This document shows, piece by piece, positions 1-8,147 of a stretch of 64,000 bases of DNA. Positions within the stretch are counted from its first letter, which is position 1; each line of letters begins with the position of its first letter. Position numbers and translations under genes: made by a program. Origin of the DNA: Bacillus sp. NP157 (GTDB lineage Bacteria > Pseudomonadota > Gammaproteobacteria > Xanthomonadales > Rhodanobacteraceae); contig CP076546.1 of NCBI GenBank assembly GCA_018889975.1, forward strand, positions 2,418,001 through 2,482,000, read 5' to 3'. Below the pieces are notes generated by a model. It saw only the letters and a list, made by a program, of their open reading frames with translations, was not told where the DNA came from and made no database searches.

Positions 1-185
1 AGCTCGCTGTCTTCGGTGACGAGGCCGGGGTTGGCGATCGCTTCGAAACGAAGCTTGTCGCAAGCATCCGAAGCGTTGGAGATGAGCTCGCGGAGGAAGA
101 TTTCCTTGTGCGAGTAGAGCGAATGCGTGACCAGGTGGAGCACCTGGGCCACTTCGGCTTCGAATTTGCGGGTTTCCTGGCTCAC
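1..185 (-). CDS. htpG: Hsp90 chaperone HtpG, N-terminal part (cut by window edge)
   Basis: Cytosolic ATP-dependent chaperone of the Hsp90 family. Only the first 61 codons are inside the window. The reading starts at a GTG at 185 and gives [16 protein letters not shown], then [20 protein letters not shown], which is the N-terminal GHKL ATPase helix with the conserved Asn of ELISNASD that binds Mg-ATP. AAGGA lies about 10 nt upstream of the GTG. The family identity is certain from this motif. The rest of the gene lies left of the window. Confidence 0.95.
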   Translation of the reverse strand, partial: MSQETRKFEAEVAQVLHLVTHSLYSHKEIFLRELISNASDACDKLRFEAIANPGLVTEDSE

Positions 186-204
186 GGTGCAGTTCCTTCT
201 CGGT

Positions 205-250
205 AGGTCAGACCCGGAATTATGGGCCCGCGCGCGAGAAATTAAACCCC
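205..250 (-). promoter_or_regulatory. Candidate htpG promoter, possibly sigma-32 type
   Basis: On the minus strand CCCATAAT (226-219) resembles the heat-shock -10 box CCCCATNT. A weak -35 (GTTTAAT, 247-241) lies 14 nt upstream. The site is about 35 nt from the htpG start. A heat-shock promoter is expected for htpG, but the -35 match is poor, so the sigma factor is inferred. Confidence 0.35.
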
Positions 251-294
251 GTGTCCGCACGCCCGGTCGCGGACAGCACCCTGTCCGCGGACAC
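251..294. promoter_or_regulatory. Cluster of TGTCCGC palindromes, operator-like
   Basis: A perfect 12-bp palindrome TGTCCGCGGACA lies at 282-293. Two more half-sites of the same motif, GTGTCCGC at 251-258 and GCGGACA at 269-275, are spaced just upstream. Several inverted half-sites in a 44-bp stretch between htpG and a small membrane ORF suggest binding by a dimeric regulator such as a TetR-type protein. The regulator is unknown. Confidence 0.4.
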
Positions 295-430
295 GATCAC
301 CGCCGGCGGACCGCACCCGGGAAACCGCTCAACGGCGCCATTCCTGGCGGCTCCACGCCGTTGGCACGGCCGATGCAACCTCTCAAGCGAAGGGCCTCAC
401 GGCCCACCCGCCAAACCAAGGAGCACCGCC

Positions 431-562
431 ATGAAAGTCGAAACCATCCTGCTGAAGACCCTGTTCGCCGCCGTCGTGTTCACCTGCGTGCTGACCATGG
501 GCGCGTTCGTCACCACCAGTGCGCCGCAGCTGCCCAGCACGGCGATCGCCGCAGCGCGTTGA
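431..562 (+). CDS. Small membrane peptide, 43 aa, function unknown
   Basis: The ATG at 431 follows AAGGAG (418-423) at good spacing. The peptide begins MKVETILLKTLFAAVVFTC and has one hydrophobic segment at about residues 7-29, then a short Ser/Thr/Pro-rich tail ending AIAAAR. It could be a single-pass inner-membrane peptide or carry a signal sequence with very little mature protein. It is expressed divergently from htpG, with the TGTCCGC palindromes in between. The in-frame reading can be extended upstream to 251, but the Shine-Dalgarno site supports the short form. I do not recognise a family. Confidence 0.6.
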   Translation: MKVETILLKTLFAAVVFTCVLTMGAFVTTSAPQLPSTAIAAAR

Positions 563-582
563 TCGGGTGACGCCGCAGCACT

Positions 583-605
583 TGTAGGAGCGCGCCTGCG
601 CGCGA
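583..605 (+). repeat. REP-like palindromic repeat, copy 1 (with second hairpin)
   Basis: Begins TGTAGGAGCGCGC and ends TGCGCGCGA, with self-complementary GCGCGC halves. It is followed by GGCGGCGAAGCCGCC (618-632), a second hairpin that recurs after the copy at 29399. Intergenic, between the small membrane ORF and the htpX stop. Confidence 0.8.
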
Positions 606-634
606 ACCTAACCCATGGCGGCGAAGCCGCCTCG

Positions 635-1525
635 TCAGCGCCCAGCCTGGAGGGCGGCGATGCGCTCTTCGATGGGCGGGTGGCTCATGAACAGGCGCTT
701 CATGCCCGTCGCCAGGTGACCCGCGATACCGAAGGCCTGGATCGTCTGCGGCAGCGACGTTTCGCCATGGTTCGCCGACAGGCGCTGCAACGCCGAAATC
801 ATCGATGCGCGGCCCGCCAGGTTGGCACCCGCCGCGTCAGCACGGAACTCGCGCCAGCGCGAGAACCACATCACGATCATCGAGGCGAACAGGCCGAACA
901 CGATCTGCAGCACCATCACCGTCACGAAGTAACCGATGCCACCCTCGCCTTCGCGCTCGCGGCCACCGCTCATCCAGCTATCGATCAGGCGACCCACCAC
1001 GCGCGCCAGCACGATCACCAGCGTATTCAACACACCCTGGATCAGGGTCAGCGTCACCATGTCGCCGTTCGCGACATGGCCGATCTCATGGCCCAGCACG
1101 GCCGAAACCTGCTCGCGATCCATCTGCTGGAGCAGCCCGGTGCTCACCGCCACCAGGGCGTTGTTGCGCGACATGCCGGTGGCGAACGCGTTCATTTCCG
1201 GCGCGTCGTAAACCGCAACCTCCGGCATGCCGATGCCGGCCTTTTCCGCATGGCGACGGACCGTCTCCAGCAGCCAGCGCTCGGATTCGTTGCGCGGCTC
1301 GGTGATGACCTTCGCGCCCGTGCTCATCTTCGCCATCCACTTGGAGATGGCCAGCGACACAAAGGCGCCGCCCATGCCGAACACGGAGGCGAATGCGATC
1401 AGGCCGCCCAGGCCCATGCCGCGCTGGGATGCCCATTGGTCGATGCCGAGCAAGCGGCAGACGATGGTCAGCAGCGCGATGACCGCGAGGTTGGTGACGA
1501 CGAACAAGGCAATGCGTTTGAACAT
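635..1525 (-). CDS. htpX: Membrane zinc metalloprotease HtpX
   Basis: Inner-membrane M48 metalloprotease that degrades misfolded membrane proteins. The 296-residue product is close to the E. coli length of 293. Two N-terminal membrane helices (about 4-24 and 38-60) precede the zinc site HEIGH at 146-150. A further hydrophobic hairpin and the downstream Glu of WREFRAD supply the third zinc ligand. I start at MFKRIALF because that is the family N-terminus and GAGAGA precedes it. The upstream extension is Arg-rich and unlike the family. Divergent from gluQ. Confidence 0.95.
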   Translation of the reverse strand: MFKRIALFVVTNLAVIALLTIVCRLLGIDQWASQRGMGLGGLIAFASVFGMGGAFVSLAISKWMAKMSTGAKVITEPRNESERWLLETVRRHAEKAGIGMPEVAVYDAPEMNAFATGMSRNNALVAVSTGLLQQMDREQVSAVLGHEIGHVANGDMVTLTLIQGVLNTLVIVLARVVGRLIDSWMSGGREREGEGGIGYFVTVMVLQIVFGLFASMIVMWFSRWREFRADAAGANLAGRASMISALQRLSANHGETSLPQTIQAFGIAGHLATGMKRLFMSHPPIEERIAALQAGR

Positions 1526-1719
1526 GGTGTCTCTCTCAAAGGACGGCTGGCGATGGCGCCGCCTGGGACAAGTTTTCGGGGCGAACGCTGAACGATTCAA
1601 TCCCCAAACCCGCCGGGGCCCGCCCTGCGCGGGCGCCACGGCATGGCAATCGCCTACACTGTGGCGCTCTGTTCATCCACGCCGTGAGAAACCTCTCAAC
1701 CCGTGCCTGCCGACACCGC

Positions 1720-2628
1720 ATGAGCTACCGCGGACGCTTCGCTCCCTCGCCGACCGGCGACCTGCACTTCGGCTCCCTCGTGGCCGCCGTCGGCAGCTGG
1801 CTGGTCGCTCGCCAGCACGGCGGCCGATGGCTGCTGCGGGTAGAAGACATCGACCCCCTGCGCGAGGTTCCCGGATCGGCCGGGGGCATCCTCGCCGCGC
1901 TGGACGCCTTCGGCCTGGCGGCGGACGAGCCCGTGCTGTTCCAGTCCACGCGCAACGATGCCTACCAGGCCGCTTTCGATGCGCTCCGCGCCGATGGGCA
2001 CGTGTTCCCCTGCTGGTGCAGTCGCGCCGACCTGGCCGGCCACGGCGGCCTGCATCGGGACGGCCATTGCGTGGCTTCCGCCGATCCCAGCCGCGCGCCG
2101 GCCTGGCGGCTCCGCGTGCCCGACCGGACGATCCACTGGGTGGACGACCTGCAGGGCCCGCAATCGGAAAACCTGCGCGAGGTGGCCGGCGACTTCGTCA
2201 TCCGCCGGGTCGAGGGCCTCTGGGCCTACCAGCTGGCCTGCGTGGTCGACGATGGCTACCAGGGCATCACCCACGTGGTTCGTGGCGCCGACCTGCTCGA
2301 CTCCACCGCGCGCCAGCTCTACCTGCAGGAACTGCTCGGCCTGCCCCACCCTGCGTACATGCACCTGCCGCTGGTCCTCGACGCCGAGGGCCGCAAGCTG
2401 TCGAAGTCGGACCGGGCGGTGCCGGTGGATCCCGCCGACCCGTTACCGGCCCTGCGCCAGGCGCTCGCGTGGCTGAACGCGCCCACGGCGGCGACCATGC
2501 CCTCGCCGCCCATGGCGACGGCCCCGGCCGAGGCGCCCACGCCCGCATCCGTCCTCGCCGCGGCGCTCGTCACTTTCGAGCCTGCGGCGCTTCGCCGCAG
2601 TAGTCTTACCGGCACTCCGACGCTATAA
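1720..2628 (+). CDS. gluQ: Glutamyl-Q tRNA(Asp) synthetase
   Basis: Cytosolic enzyme that attaches glutamate to queuosine at position 34 of tRNA-Asp. It is a truncated GluRS without an anticodon-binding domain. 302 residues. The HIGH-type signature is FAPSPTGDLHFGS near the N-terminus. The zinc-binding segment contains CWC at 98-100 and a further Cys at 117. The KMSKS-like loop is KLSKSD near residue 240. The ATG at 1720 is chosen; a GTG at 1684 would add 12 residues that do not look conserved. The queA gene for the queuosine precursor lies at 17.7 kb, so two queuosine-pathway steps fall in this window. Confidence 0.93.
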   Translation: MSYRGRFAPSPTGDLHFGSLVAAVGSWLVARQHGGRWLLRVEDIDPLREVPGSAGGILAALDAFGLAADEPVLFQSTRNDAYQAAFDALRADGHVFPCWCSRADLAGHGGLHRDGHCVASADPSRAPAWRLRVPDRTIHWVDDLQGPQSENLREVAGDFVIRRVEGLWAYQLACVVDDGYQGITHVVRGADLLDSTARQLYLQELLGLPHPAYMHLPLVLDAEGRKLSKSDRAVPVDPADPLPALRQALAWLNAPTAATMPSPPMATAPAEAPTPASVLAAALVTFEPAALRRSSLTGTPTL

Positions 2629-2673
2629 AACCAGATTGCCCGCGCGACGGGCCCCAACCGGATATTGGCGGTA

Positions 2674-3426
2674 ATGAAACACGGCACCACGCAGCGCACG
2701 GCCCTGGTCACTGGCGGCACCGGCGGCATCGGCACGGCGATCGTGCGCTACCTCGCCCAGCAGGGCCATAAGGTGGCTACCAATTATCGCGACGAGGCCC
2801 GCGCGGCCGCCTGGCGCGAAGACATGATCCGCGACGGCATCGACGTCGTGATGGTGCCCGGCGACGTCGCCGACCCGATCTCGGCCGCCGCCATGGTGCG
2901 CGGGGTGGAGGAACTGGCGGGCCCGGTGGAGATCCTGGTCAACAACGCCGGCATTACCCGCGATACCACCTTCCACAAGATGGATTACCAGCAGTGGACC
3001 GAGGTGGTGAACACCAACCTCAACGCCTGCTTCAACGTCACCCGGCCGGTGATCGAAGGCATGCGCTCCCGGCAGTGGGGGCGCATCGTGCAGATCAGCT
3101 CGATCAACGGCCAGAAGGGCCAGTACGGCCAGGCCAACTACGCGGCCGCCAAGGCCGGCGTGCACGGCTTCACGATTTCGCTGGCCCAGGAAAACGCGCG
3201 CTTCGGCATCACCGTGAACACGGTATCGCCGGGCTATGTCGGTACCGACCTGGTGATGGCGGTGCCTGAAGACATCCGCGCGAAGATCATCGCGCAGATT
3301 CCCGTGGGGCGCCTTGGGCGTCCGGACGAGATTGCGCATGCGGTGGCCTTCCTGACCTCGGAAGATTCCAGCTGGATCACCGGGTCGAACCTGGCGATCA
3401 ATGGTGGGCATTACATGGGGTGGTGA
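2674..3426 (+). CDS. phbB: Acetoacetyl-CoA reductase (SDR family)
   Basis: NADPH-dependent reduction of acetoacetyl-CoA to 3-hydroxybutyryl-CoA for polyhydroxybutyrate synthesis. 250 residues, the usual PhaB length. The nucleotide loop TGGTGGIG is at 13-20, NNAGITRD near 90, and the catalytic residues are Ser143, Tyr156 and Lys160 (YAAAK). The PhaB-type end NGGHYMGW separates it from FabG. The ATG at 2674 is used; a TTG three codons upstream is also possible. No PHB synthase is adjacent, so pathway membership rests on the family alone. Confidence 0.87.
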   Translation: MKHGTTQRTALVTGGTGGIGTAIVRYLAQQGHKVATNYRDEARAAAWREDMIRDGIDVVMVPGDVADPISAAAMVRGVEELAGPVEILVNNAGITRDTTFHKMDYQQWTEVVNTNLNACFNVTRPVIEGMRSRQWGRIVQISSINGQKGQYGQANYAAAKAGVHGFTISLAQENARFGITVNTVSPGYVGTDLVMAVPEDIRAKIIAQIPVGRLGRPDEIAHAVAFLTSEDSSWITGSNLAINGGHYMGW

Positions 3427-3529
3427 CGGCGATGGCGACGACGACGGCGCGGTGGTGGTGGCGCCTTGGTGACTGGGTGCTGTGGTGACACAGGGGCTTT
3501 GGTGACTGGAACGTCGTGGCTAACGGGTG

Positions 3530-3552
3530 TCGCGCGCGGGCGCGCTCCTACA
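3530..3552 (-). repeat. REP-like repeat, copy 2 (inverted)
   Basis: The complementary orientation of the 23-bp repeat, ending GCGCTCCTACA. It overlaps the last codons of the catalase-like gene by 5 bp, in the gap after phbB. The preceding 100 bp are GGTGAC-rich low-complexity sequence. Confidence 0.75.
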
Positions 3553-4654
3553 GGGGTAGGTCGTCGAGGCTGGTGGGTTCTTTCAGGTCGACCTTGTTGT
3601 GGTGGGCGCGGAATTTCGCCATCACCTTGTAGGCGAGTCGGCGTGCGCGCATGACCGAACCCAGCGGGCGATGCGCGGTGATGCCGTGCCATGGGCTGAA
3701 GGCGAGCCCGTCGTCGATCGCCACGCGGCGTGCTTCGTCCCACGCGACCTGCGGCGGTATCACCAGGCGGGCCACCTCGAGGTAGGGGCTCTTTTCTTCC
3801 GGCCACGCCACCGACGCGTCCTCGATCGGCATGGATTCCAGGTCGGTGCAGAACTGCACGCGAAGATCCCATTCGCCGCCCTGCGTGGCGAAGAACTCGA
3901 CCATCGCATCGCGCAGGCCGTTCGGCTTGCCATTGACGTTGAGGCTGGCGTCGGTGAGCGCGGTGAGGTTGGGCGAACGCGGTGCCACGCTGACCTTCAC
4001 CACGTACTCGCCGTAGCGCAGCGGTACCTGGCTGAAATAGGTATCGCCCAGCGGATTCGTTTCCGGCTGGCCACCCAGCGCGAGCAGCGTCGTGCTCTTG
4101 CCGCCGAAGGCTTCGATCACGCGTTCGGTGCCGCGCAGCACGGCTGACAGGGCTTTCTTCGCGCCCTCGGCACGATCGGTCGTGGCCGCCGTGAGCTTCA
4201 GCGAGGACAGGAATTTCTTCGCATCGGCCGCGCCAAAGGCGGGACCGTTGACCATCACGAAATCCTGGGTTGTCGCGCCTTCGCTGCCGGGCAGCCGATC
4301 GCCGTCCACGCCGATGATTTTCAGCGCCATGCCACGCGGTGTGGAGACGCTGTCGTCGAGGATATCGCCCGGCACGGTCGACAGGCGCACCACCACGGCA
4401 TGCGTGCCGGGCGTGGCGAAGATGCCCTGCGCCAGTTCGCGCGGGAGGTCGCCGGGGATGTGCAGCTCACCAGTCAGCAGCGCATGGCTCTTCGCATGCA
4501 CCGAGCGCATCGCATGCCCCGAATGTTCCAGCGTGGTCTGGTTGATCCCGGTCAGCGTCTCGATCAGTTGCTCGACGGTTTCGCTTTCCTCGGCGGTGAC
4601 GTGTTCCAGCGATTCGTCGAAGCGGATCGGCGCGGGGTTCAGCGAAAGGGGCAT
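3548..4654 (-). CDS. Catalase-family haem protein (y4iL-like, short form)
   Basis: 368 residues, shorter than classical clade catalases of about 480 or more. It keeps landmarks of the catalase core: HAKSHALLTGEL near 54 with the distal His, VVVRLST near 88, STPRGMALKIIGVDG with the FVMVNGPAF segment near 130, and a C-terminal PWHGITAHRPLGSVMRARR segment that matches the FDP..hrPLG..nr.R part of catalase-related proteins. No signal peptide. Likely peroxide detoxification or a peroxidase-like oxidation. It faces phbB tail to tail and stands alone. Confidence 0.75.
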   Translation of the reverse strand: MPLSLNPAPIRFDESLEHVTAEESETVEQLIETLTGINQTTLEHSGHAMRSVHAKSHALLTGELHIPGDLPRELAQGIFATPGTHAVVVRLSTVPGDILDDSVSTPRGMALKIIGVDGDRLPGSEGATTQDFVMVNGPAFGAADAKKFLSSLKLTAATTDRAEGAKKALSAVLRGTERVIEAFGGKSTTLLALGGQPETNPLGDTYFSQVPLRYGEYVVKVSVAPRSPNLTALTDASLNVNGKPNGLRDAMVEFFATQGGEWDLRVQFCTDLESMPIEDASVAWPEEKSPYLEVARLVIPPQVAWDEARRVAIDDGLAFSPWHGITAHRPLGSVMRARRLAYKVMAKFRAHHNKVDLKEPTSLDDLPL

Positions 4655-4736
4655 GGCACGGCTTCCAGACGATGTGTCCGGGGATCGTGGCGCCCCTCGC
4701 GTGAAGAGGTGGAAAACAGGGGGTGTTACATCCCTG

Positions 4737-6401
4737 CTACATCAGTTTGTAGCTGAAGGTCAGGTTCCAGCGGGTATCGCGGTTCTGGCTCTCCGGCGGC
4801 TTGTCGCCGGTCGGCCGGGCCAGGGCGAAGTCGATGGCGTAGTGCTTGCCGTCGGACGCGCGCACGCCCACCGCGGCCGAATCCAGCCGGTCGATCAGGG
4901 GCCGCGCGCCGTTCAGATAGACGCGCGCGGACTGGTAGACCACGTAGGGCGTCAGCGAGCTGATCCACTTCGTCGCCACGGTGAAGCCGCGGTTAACCTC
5001 GCCGGAGGCCGCCCAGCCGCTGTCACCCGCGGCATCGCCGGGATCGTAGGCGTAGGCGAAGCTCGGGCCGCCGAAGTTGATCTGCTCGGTGGAAGGCAAG
5101 GCATCGTGGCTGTACTGGCCGGTGGCGCGGAACACCGTTCCGAAGCCGTGCGGCCACGGATCGGCAAGCACGATGTTCGCGGTGTAGCGCGTGAAACGGA
5201 CGTCCGGCGTGGCCAGGCCCGTGACCGCCGCCACGTTGCTGACGGCGCGCGAATACGCACCGAGCGCATCGAAGCCATGGGCGATCGCGAAGGAAAACTG
5301 TCGCGTGCGCTTGCCGCTCACGCGCAGCCAGTTCAGTTCGACATTCAACACGCGCACGCTGGACTGCAAGGCAATCGCCGCGCCCGTGTCGACGTTGCGA
5401 TAGCGATCATCCTGACGGGACGCGTAGGCGCCGACGGTCAGGTTCATCCGCTCGCTGTTGGTCAGGCGCAGGGGATAGATGGCCGACAGGGCAAGCCGGT
5501 CCTGGCTGAGCTGGTGATCGAGGTAGGCGGGCAGCTGGTCGTCCGTGTCCGGCTGGCCCCAGTAGCGCGTCGCATCGACCCTGCCCTGCCAGCCATCGGA
5601 ACCGAACGGCTCCAGCCAGCTCGCCGTGTAGAAACGCTGGCCACCGCCGTTCGGGTACAGCGTCGACAGGCTGAGCTGCTCGCCCAGCGGCGTCGCGCCG
5701 TTCTCCAGCAGGCTGAGGACGCCCTGCGTACCCGGGTGATTGAAGTCGAGGCCGTAACTGACGTCGTAGCGCTGCCGCGTCACATCCAGGCCGAGCGTCG
5801 TCGCGCCGTCGGTGGTGGTCGGCGTGGGTACCGTCGCACTGACTTTCGCACCGGGCAACTGGCCCAGCAGCTGTGTGTAGCGCTCGAACGTGCGCTGGCG
5901 CAGTGGCCGTTCATTGACGATGCGTGCCGCGATCGCACGGATGCGGGGGTCGAGGTTTCCCGCATCGCCACGCACGTCCACGCTGGCGACGTACCCTTCG
6001 ACCGCCGTGACGCGAACGACGCCACTGGCGAAGTCCTGGTTGGGGATGAAGGCGAAGGACAGCGCGTAACCGTGCTGCTTGTACAGCTCCGTGACCTTGT
6101 TGGCGGCGGCAACGAGGTCGCCCACCGTGGTGTCCTTGCCGCGCAGTGGCGCGAACAGCGCCGCCACGTCGGCGAACGATACCGACTTCACGCCGACGAC
6201 GTCGAAGCGCGATGGCGTGACATGCGTCGCCAGCAGGGCTTGCAGCGCGGCGCTGGGGGCTTCGACGTTGACCTGCACCGGCGCCTGTTTCGGCGCGTCC
6301 GTACGTGGCAGGGTCTGCAAGGGGTTTGCCGGCGCGCGCACCTGCGCGGCGGCCTGGCTTACGACGGCGATGCCCAGCAGGCAGCCGAACCATCGGTTCA
6401 T
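4737..6401 (-). CDS. ShlB/FhaC/HecB (TpsB)-type outer-membrane transporter
   Basis: Omp85-superfamily transporter expected to carry a partner protein across the outer membrane. 554 residues: a signal peptide at about 1-20 ending in AAAQ, a Pro/Ala linker, a POTRA domain at about 50-130 (VGVKSVSFADVAALF, then YKQHGYALSFAFIPNQDF), and a beta-barrel from about 140 to the end with alternating hydrophobic strands and the VRL-type segment of TpsB proteins. The last strand ends FSYKLM, where most porin-like barrels end in Phe. It lies downstream of the Gly-rich lipoprotein gene with a 103-nt gap that holds two hairpins, so that lipoprotein is the obvious candidate client. No filamentous-haemagglutinin-type substrate is present. 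Confidence 0.83.
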   Translation of the reverse strand: MNRWFGCLLGIAVVSQAAAQVRAPANPLQTLPRTDAPKQAPVQVNVEAPSAALQALLATHVTPSRFDVVGVKSVSFADVAALFAPLRGKDTTVGDLVAAANKVTELYKQHGYALSFAFIPNQDFASGVVRVTAVEGYVASVDVRGDAGNLDPRIRAIAARIVNERPLRQRTFERYTQLLGQLPGAKVSATVPTPTTTDGATTLGLDVTRQRYDVSYGLDFNHPGTQGVLSLLENGATPLGEQLSLSTLYPNGGGQRFYTASWLEPFGSDGWQGRVDATRYWGQPDTDDQLPAYLDHQLSQDRLALSAIYPLRLTNSERMNLTVGAYASRQDDRYRNVDTGAAIALQSSVRVLNVELNWLRVSGKRTRQFSFAIAHGFDALGAYSRAVSNVAAVTGLATPDVRFTRYTANIVLADPWPHGFGTVFRATGQYSHDALPSTEQINFGGPSFAYAYDPGDAAGDSGWAASGEVNRGFTVATKWISSLTPYVVYQSARVYLNGARPLIDRLDSAAVGVRASDGKHYAIDFALARPTGDKPPESQNRDTRWNLTFSYKLM

Positions 6402-6429
6402 GGAAGTCCTTTGTTCTGGGGGCGAGCAT

Positions 6430-6495
6430 GGCGCCGGCGTTGCGCCGCCGGCGCCGTCCCTTCAAGACCCGCGAGGGGCGGTATTGCGCCGCCCC
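6430..6495. other. Two GC-rich hairpins between lipoprotein and TpsB genes
   Basis: A perfect 9-bp inverted repeat GGCGCCGGC (6430-6438) / GCCGGCGCC (6447-6455), and a perfect 7-bp one GGGGCGG (6475-6481) / CCGCCCC (6489-6495). Neither has a T tract, so they are mRNA-processing or stability hairpins rather than standard terminators. Confidence 0.5.
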
Positions 6496-6504
6496 CGCAT
6501 GGCC

Positions 6505-7971
6505 TTACCGCTGGGCCGTGTCGTGATGGAGGACACCTTTCACGCCACCGAGCAAGCCGCCCAACGGGTCCGAAGAACCTGTCGCGCTGGTGCCACCCGT
6601 GGTGTTCGACAGCGGCGTCGCGCTGGCCACGCCGTTCACCACGGTGTTGAGGGTGTTGGTCAGCGGCGCGAGCGGGCTGCTCGACGCCACGGCACTCACG
6701 CCGTTGCCGACCTGGGTCACCGTGGTTGCGAGTGCGCCGGTCACCGGCGACAGCGGCGCAAGCGCGCCGGTACCCACGTTGCCGACGACCGTGCCGACCG
6801 AGGCGACGGTCGCACCCGCGCCCGTCAGCGTGCTGCCCACCGGGTTCGCATCCGGGGCCTTGCCGACGCCCGTGGAGAGCGTGCTACCCAGCGTGTTCAG
6901 GGTGCCGCTGGTGGCGTCCAGGGTATTGCCGAGGGTTGTACCGAGGGCGCCCGCCGCACCCGGAGCCTGTGTGGACGAGACCGTCGAAGCAAGCGAACCC
7001 ACGCCAGCGCCGAGACCCGAGGTGATCGCGCCGGTGCCGGTGCCGACGGCCGCAACCAGGTTGGTCGAGGTTTCCGGGCTGGCCGCCGTGCCCAGCGATG
7101 CGGCCACCGGCGTGACCACGCCGCTCACCGCCTGGGTGAGGGCATTCGCCGTACCGGAGTTGAGCGCGCCGCCCAGCTGCGTGCCGAGTTGCTCGACACC
7201 CGTACCGGCCGACGAAACCACCGTGCCCACCGCACTGGTGATCGGCGTGATCGGGGTACCCGCACCGACCGAGGACACACCACCGCCGAGGTCGTTCACC
7301 GCCCCGCCCACTTGCGTCACCACGTTACCGAGCGAATCGGTGGTCGTGCCCAGGGGGTCGGTGATGTTGCCGGTCTGGCCGAGACCATTCGTCACGCCGT
7401 TACCGAGCGTGGTGACTGCGCCGCCGAGACCCTGCACGGTGCTACCTACCGCGTCGGTCAGGCCGTTGGTGCCACCGAGCACCGCCGTCACCGGCACCTG
7501 CGCGCCGACACCGGACACCGTGGTTCCCACCGACGCGATGATTCCGCCGAGCCCGGTCGCTACGGCGCCAACGGCGTTGCTCGCTGCGGTCGGAGTGCCG
7601 CCGATACCACCGCCGGAGCTGCCACCGCCGCTGCCGCCGCCCGTGCCGCCACCGGTGCCGCCACCGGTGCCACCGCCGTTACCGCCGCCGGTGCCGCCGC
7701 CGGAGCCACCGCCGGAGCCACCGCCATCGGAGCCACCGGTGCCGCCGGTGCCGCCGCCCGAGCCATCGCCGCCACCGGTTCCGCCCGAACCGCCACCGTC
7801 GCCACCGCCGCTCGTACCGCCAGCCCCGCCCGGGTTCACCACGCCACCCGAACTGCCGCCCGAGTGCGTTGACCCATGGCCACTGCACGCGCCCATCGAC
7901 AGGGCGGCAGCGAAGACCGCGCCAGCCAACAGCGTCCGGGTAAACACCTTTGCAACATGCTGCTCGTTCAT
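6505..7971 (-). CDS. Gly-rich putative lipoprotein, likely TpsB partner
   Basis: 488 residues. The N-terminus MNEQHVAKVFTRTLLAGAVF runs into a lipobox-like ALSMGAC with Cys at about 29. Next comes a run of about 95 residues made almost only of Gly, Ser, Thr and Asp (GGTGGG and GGGSGG blocks), then about 350 residues of Ala/Gly/Val/Thr-rich imperfect repeats built on motifs such as VGxVVxxxGxxV and LGxxLGxxLxxxxGTL. Databases often label such proteins as collagen-like, but there is no regular Gly-X-Y period. The repeated beta-prone units could form a surface or biofilm-associated filament. Start 7971 is chosen because GAGGGAG precedes it. The next gene codes for a TpsB transporter, which suggests export to the cell surface. 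Confidence 0.7.
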   Translation of the reverse strand: MNEQHVAKVFTRTLLAGAVFAAALSMGACSGHGSTHSGGSSGGVVNPGGAGGTSGGGDGGGSGGTGGGDGSGGGTGGTGGSDGGGSGGGSGGGTGGGNGGGTGGGTGGGTGGGSGGGSSGGGIGGTPTAASNAVGAVATGLGGIIASVGTTVSGVGAQVPVTAVLGGTNGLTDAVGSTVQGLGGAVTTLGNGVTNGLGQTGNITDPLGTTTDSLGNVVTQVGGAVNDLGGGVSSVGAGTPITPITSAVGTVVSSAGTGVEQLGTQLGGALNSGTANALTQAVSGVVTPVAASLGTAASPETSTNLVAAVGTGTGAITSGLGAGVGSLASTVSSTQAPGAAGALGTTLGNTLDATSGTLNTLGSTLSTGVGKAPDANPVGSTLTGAGATVASVGTVVGNVGTGALAPLSPVTGALATTVTQVGNGVSAVASSSPLAPLTNTLNTVVNGVASATPLSNTTGGTSATGSSDPLGGLLGGVKGVLHHDTAQR

Positions 7972-8113
7972 GACTCCCTCCTCAGGGTGCAAAGCTCCCC
8001 TGCCAGAGGGGGCGCACTTCCATCAGACGGCGATCACGAATAGGCCGTTACGCAAATTAGGCCGCTAGGTAAACATACGTAGAGCAAATTCGGCCAAGCG
8101 TCCACGGCATGCG

Positions 8114-8133
8114 AAAAGCAGGGAAAAACCCTG
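8114..8133 (-). terminator. Weak intrinsic terminator after the che cluster
   Basis: On the minus strand a 5-bp stem CAGGG/CCCTG (8133-8119) with a TTTTT loop is followed by CTTTT. It lies 15 nt beyond the stop of the last STAS gene. Confidence 0.45.
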
Positions 8134-8147
8134 TGCAGCCGCGCCGG

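Noticed and set aside
635-1639. 334-residue HtpX with N-terminal extension
   Set aside because: The extra 38 residues are Arg/Pro-rich without a ribosome-binding site; the family N-terminus MFKRI is at 1525.
6505-7971. Collagen-like protein
   Set aside because: The Gly-rich block does not keep a Gly-X-Y triplet period, and Pro is almost absent.
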